Assembly: GCA_937901365.1 (NCBI GenBank)
Contig: CALCEF010000337.1
Span: 1-8,720, forward strand
DNA length: 8,720 nt
From: an uncultured euryarchaeote
GTDB taxonomy: Archaea > Thermoplasmatota > Poseidoniia > Poseidoniales > Thalassarchaeaceae
Direction: 5' to 3'
Shown here piece after piece: positions 5,937 through 8,720 of the stretch. Made by a program: the position numbers and the translations under genes. Numbering within the stretch: the stretch's first letter is position 1; each line of letters starts with the position of its first letter. The notes beneath the pieces are model-generated. The model saw only the letters and a program-made list of their open reading frames with translations, was not told the DNA's origin and ran no database searches.

Positions 5937-6656
5937 ATGACGCGGGTAGTCCTCCTCGATCTTTTGGTGGAGCGGCCGGCCTTCGGACAAGGTGGTAATG
6001 CCGAAATCATGGCACCATTTGCTCCTGCAGAATGTCTCTTACTAACCCCTCAACTAGAGAGTCGTGAAGCCTATCGCTCAGAGTGGGAATCAAATGGAAT
6101 CACCTATCGTCGCATCGACACTCCTGATTCAATTGAGGAACTAAGCCCAGACGCAGTCATTTGTTCAGGTTCTCGAGCCAATGTCAGTATGTGGGAGCCC
6201 TGGATGGATGAAGCCGCGAGGGTTTTACAACAAGCGGTAACGGCAAACATCCCCGTTCTCGGGATCTGCTTCGGACATCAGTTGCTGTGCAAAACACTCG
6301 GTGGCGAAGTCAAGAGATCAAAGAGTCGAACAGATACCGTCTCTCCCCTTTTCTCGGTAGGGATGGATACGTTGTTGTCCCCTATTCAGATGGGGTTGTT
6401 TACCCATCAAGATCAAGTCACAAAATTGCCACCAGGTACTCGACGAATCATTTCGACAAAACATTGTGAAAATGCGGGTATGCGTGTTGCAGGGAAACCC
6501 GTTTGGGGGGTTCAGTTTCACCCCGAAGCCAGTCGAACGGTTATCGAACAAGCACATGCGGACGGCGATATGAGCGATGCAGAGTTGGCCGCTTTCGAGA
6601 CGGAACACGATGGTGACCACTTGTTGACCGCTTTCGCTCAACTTTGCATGCCTTGA
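5937..6656 (+). CDS. Stand-alone class I glutamine amidotransferase domain protein
   Basis: The 239-residue protein carries the complete class I triad: nucleophile Cys111 in GICFGHQLL (residues 109-117), and His195 and Glu197 in GVQFHPEAS. A further THQDQVTKLPPG segment (156-167) matches the region after the nucleophile in GMP-synthase-type amidotransferases. Such domains release ammonia from glutamine for a partner synthetase. No synthetase domain is fused and none is encoded next to it. The N-terminus (MTRVVLLDLLVERPAFGQGG) differs from the usual GuaA glutaminase start, so a GMP synthase assignment is not made. The frame extends to a TTG at 5868 inside the opposing gene; the ATG at 5937 fits the family better. 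It is divergent from the NifU-like gene. The fold is secure; the substrate is unknown. Confidence 0.85.
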   Translation: MTRVVLLDLLVERPAFGQGGNAEIMAPFAPAECLLLTPQLESREAYRSEWESNGITYRRIDTPDSIEELSPDAVICSGSRANVSMWEPWMDEAARVLQQAVTANIPVLGICFGHQLLCKTLGGEVKRSKSRTDTVSPLFSVGMDTLLSPIQMGLFTHQDQVTKLPPGTRRIISTKHCENAGMRVAGKPVWGVQFHPEASRTVIEQAHADGDMSDAELAAFETEHDGDHLLTAFAQLCMP

Positions 6657-6657
6657 A

Positions 6658-6675
6658 ATGGCCCTTTAGGGCCAT
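6658..6675 (+). terminator. Hairpin after the amidotransferase stop
   Basis: ATGGCCC (6658-6664) and GGGCCAT (6669-6675) form a perfect 7-bp stem with a TTTA loop, starting one base after the TGA. A pyrimidine-rich stretch (CTTCCTTCT, 6681-6689) follows. It probably ends or protects the amidotransferase transcript. Confidence 0.5.
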
Positions 6676-6691
6676 ATTGACTTCCTTCTAG

Positions 6692-6699
6692 TATTATAT
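6692..6699 (+). promoter_or_regulatory. TATA box of the pyrophosphatase gene
   Basis: TATTATAT lies about 42 bases before the ATG at 6738, predicting a start of transcription near 6720 and a leader of under 20 bases. Between box and start is a short inverted repeat, GGCCG (6703-6707) and CGGCC (6713-6717). This is the clearest archaeal-type promoter in the window. Confidence 0.55.
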
Positions 6700-6726
6700 G
6701 GGGGCCGTCGGTCGGCCGCCCAACCA

Positions 6727-6731
6727 GAGGT
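6727..6731 (+). promoter_or_regulatory. Ribosome-binding site of the pyrophosphatase gene
   Basis: GAGGT lies six bases before the ATG at 6738 and supports that start over the in-frame ATG seven codons later. Confidence 0.6.
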
Positions 6732-6737
6732 ATATCC

Positions 6738-8720
6738 ATGGACGGAGAACAAGTTGGAATGATTGGAATAGGCGCGGGTCTTTTTGGACTCGTCATCGCC
6801 TTTATGCTATACAGAAAAGTGGACTCGATTGAGATCAAAAATGAAACAGTGGCCAAAATCACCGGCCGAATTCAAGACGGTGCGATGGCATTCTTGTTTG
6901 CAGAATACAAGATGCTGTCAATGTTCATCGCAGCAGTAGCCGCTTTACTGTTCATAGGTGGAGAAGAGAATGGCCTCGGAATGGAGACCATGATCGCCTT
7001 CATCATCGGTGCAATGTGTAGCGTTGCAGCCGGATTCTCCGGTATGCGTTCCGCAACTAGCGCCAATGGCCGCACCGCTCAGGCCGCTGCAGACGGAGGT
7101 CAAGCAGAGGCACTGACCACATCCTACAACGGAGGTGCCGTGATGGGCCTCGCTGTTGGTGGATTGGGTCTAGCAGGTATTTCCCTAATGTACTACTTCA
7201 CTCAAACTGAATTCTTGACAGTCGAGAACATCGCTGGCTTCGGAATGGGTGCTTCTTCCATCGCACTCTTCGCGCGTGTGGGTGGCGGTATTTACACAAA
7301 GGCAGCCGATGTAGGTGCAGATCTCGTCGGTAAGGTTGAGGCTGGAATCCCTGAGGATGATCCTCGCAACCCAGGAGTCATCGCAGACAACGTCGGCGAC
7401 AACGTGGGTGACGTTGCTGGAATGGGTGCAGATATCTTCGAATCATTCGTTGGTAGCATCATTGCCGCTATGGTCATCGCAGCAGCCAGTGCTGGACTTG
7501 GTGATGACTACCTGATGGTCCCAATCGTTCTCGCAATCGTCGGTTACATCGCATCGATTATCGGTGTCTTCTCGATTAACGCAATGAAGAACATGGATGC
7601 AGGTGCTGCTCTACGAAATACGACTTTCATCGGTGCTGCTTTATTCATCGGCGGCGGTTATTTCGCTCTCGATTATCTTGAACTCGACACCACGGTCATC
7701 CAAGCTGTAGCCATCGGTTCAGTTGTTGGAATCCTAATCGGGCTAGTGACTGAATACTACACCGGAATTGAGGACGTCTTTGGAATCAAGGTCAAAGCCA
7801 TTCCATACATTGGTGAGGCGAGCAAGACAGGTAGTGCAACCAACGCTATCGCAGGTCTAGCGGTTGGAATGCAATCGGTTTTCGTCCCCGTCCTTTTGAT
7901 GGCGGCTGGTATCTTTGGTGCCAACCACGTCATGGGTGGAGGCGAGGCAGGTCTCTACGGTATCGCAATGGCAGCCATGGGTATGCTAGGTACAGTAGGT
8001 GTCACCATGACGGTTGACGCATACGGGCCCGTTGCAGACAACGCGGGTGGAATCGCGGAGATGTCAGGTCTTGGAAAGGAAGTACGTGACATTACTGACG
8101 GTCTGGACTCGATCGGAAACACAACCGCTGCGATTGGCAAAGGCTTCGCAATCGGTAGTGCTGCTCTGACCGCTCTGGCACTCTTTGCAGCATTCAAGAC
8201 CAGCGCTGGCCTTGAAGCAGCAGACCTCAGTCTAACCGAACCAATGGTCGTCATCGGCCTACTTCTCGGTGCGGCTCTTCCATTCGTTGTGGCAGCCATG
8301 ACGATGAAGTCAGTTGGCCGTGCAGCAGAAGATATGATTACCGAAATCCGCCGTCAATTCAAGGAAATCGATGGTCTACTGGAAGGGCGAGAAGGCGTTG
8401 AGCCAGACAGTGCAACTTGTGTGGACATCTCCACCAAGGCTGCTCTACGTGAAATGATTATGCCTGGCGTCGTCGCGGTCGCAAGCCCAGTGATTATCGG
8501 CGTTCTACTCGGCAGTGCTGCTCTCGGTGGCACACTCGCTGGTGCAACTGCAACAGGTGTTCTCATGGCTCTGTTCATGGCAAACGCTGGCGGAGCATGG
8601 GACAATGCCAAGAAGGCCATTGAGCAAGGTGAAATCCCTGGGGCGGCAAAGGGCGACGACGCCCACAATGCTGCTGTAGTTGGCGACACCATCGGAGACC
8701 CCTTCAAGGATACAAGCGGT
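6738..8720 (+). CDS. hppA: Membrane-bound ion-pumping pyrophosphatase, K+-dependent type; 3' end cut by window edge
   Basis: The 661 visible residues form a polytopic membrane protein that couples hydrolysis of pyrophosphate to pumping of H+ or Na+ across the cell membrane. The substrate site is unmistakable: [18 protein letters not shown] (residues 191-208), then DNVGDNVGD (217-225), plus the [13 protein letters not shown] and [13 protein letters not shown] motifs. [10 protein letters not shown] (460-469) has Ala464 and Gly467 where K+-independent enzymes have Lys and Thr, so the enzyme should need K+. Glu235 in DIFES is the semi-conserved ion-gate glutamate. Its position is shared by Na+ pumps and some K+-dependent H+ pumps, so the ion is not settled. 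Only the last few tens of residues are missing. The gene has its own promoter and a good ribosome-binding site. No frame break is seen. Confidence 0.97.
   Translation, partial: MDGEQVGMIGIGAGLFGLVIAFMLYRKVDSIEIKNETVAKITGRIQDGAMAFLFAEYKMLSMFIAAVAALLFIGGEENGLGMETMIAFIIGAMCSVAAGFSGMRSATSANGRTAQAAADGGQAEALTTSYNGGAVMGLAVGGLGLAGISLMYYFTQTEFLTVENIAGFGMGASSIALFARVGGGIYTKAADVGADLVGKVEAGIPEDDPRNPGVIADNVGDNVGDVAGMGADIFESFVGSIIAAMVIAAASAGLGDDYLMVPIVLAIVGYIASIIGVFSINAMKNMDAGAALRNTTFIGAALFIGGGYFALDYLELDTTVIQAVAIGSVVGILIGLVTEYYTGIEDVFGIKVKAIPYIGEASKTGSATNAIAGLAVGMQSVFVPVLLMAAGIFGANHVMGGGEAGLYGIAMAAMGMLGTVGVTMTVDAYGPVADNAGGIAEMSGLGKEVRDITDGLDSIGNTTAAIGKGFAIGSAALTALALFAAFKTSAGLEAADLSLTEPMVVIGLLLGAALPFVVAAMTMKSVGRAAEDMITEIRRQFKEIDGLLEGREGVEPDSATCVDISTKAALREMIMPGVVAVASPVIIGVLLGSAALGGTLAGATATGVLMALFMANAGGAWDNAKKAIEQGEIPGAAKGDDAHNAAVVGDTIGDPFKDTSG

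Noticed and set aside
5885..6010. Arg-rich N-terminal extension of the NifU-like protein
   Set aside because: It crosses the divergent intergenic region into the amidotransferase gene and lies outside the NifU domain.
6872..8707. Several long minus-strand open frames opposite the pyrophosphatase gene
   Set aside because: They are rich in Ala, Pro, Ser and Thr as expected from the complement of the hppA codons, and show no domain or start signal.

Overview
The window most resembles a planktonic marine euryarchaeon of the Poseidoniales (Marine Group II) type. This is an inference with moderate confidence. It rests on an archaeal-style TATA box ahead of the pyrophosphatase gene, a secreted protein with an Asp/Gly-rich calcium-binding motif and a C-terminal membrane anchor, very tight gene packing with 1-4 nt overlaps, and intermediate base composition. 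No rRNA, tRNA, CRISPR array, insertion sequence or phage gene was seen, and there is no gene-free stretch longer than 150 bases.

Positions 1-4299 hold a seven-gene minus-strand run, read from right to left. It contains a PolX-type DNA polymerase with PHP nuclease domain, two 68-residue two-helix membrane proteins, endonuclease III, an uncharacterised 194-residue protein, a BCP/PrxQ peroxiredoxin, and a hexapeptide-repeat sugar acyltransferase that runs off the left edge. Every junction overlaps or is separated by at most 5 nt, so this is almost certainly one operon. Gap-filling polymerase, base-excision glycosylase/AP lyase and peroxide-removing enzyme together suggest a response to oxidative DNA damage, with three genes of unknown role inside it.

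Positions 4300-4448 are a divergent promoter region with an 8-bp perfect inverted repeat. To its right a small three-helix membrane protein is transcribed rightward (4449-4778). It ends exactly where the stop codon of the opposing gene begins. That opposing pair (4779-5884, minus) is a NifU C-terminal-domain protein followed by a secreted, membrane-anchored protein whose start overlaps the NifU stop.

From 5937 rightward lie a stand-alone class I glutamine amidotransferase, a hairpin right after its stop, a TATA-box promoter, and a membrane-bound ion-pumping pyrophosphatase. The pyrophosphatase is cut by the right edge and carries the residues expected of the K+-dependent subfamily.

The parts that best merit a second look are the unknown genes inside the repair operon, the endonuclease III that lacks the usual fourth iron-sulfur cysteine, the inverted repeat upstream of polX, and ribosome-binding sites that contain the stop codon of the preceding gene.
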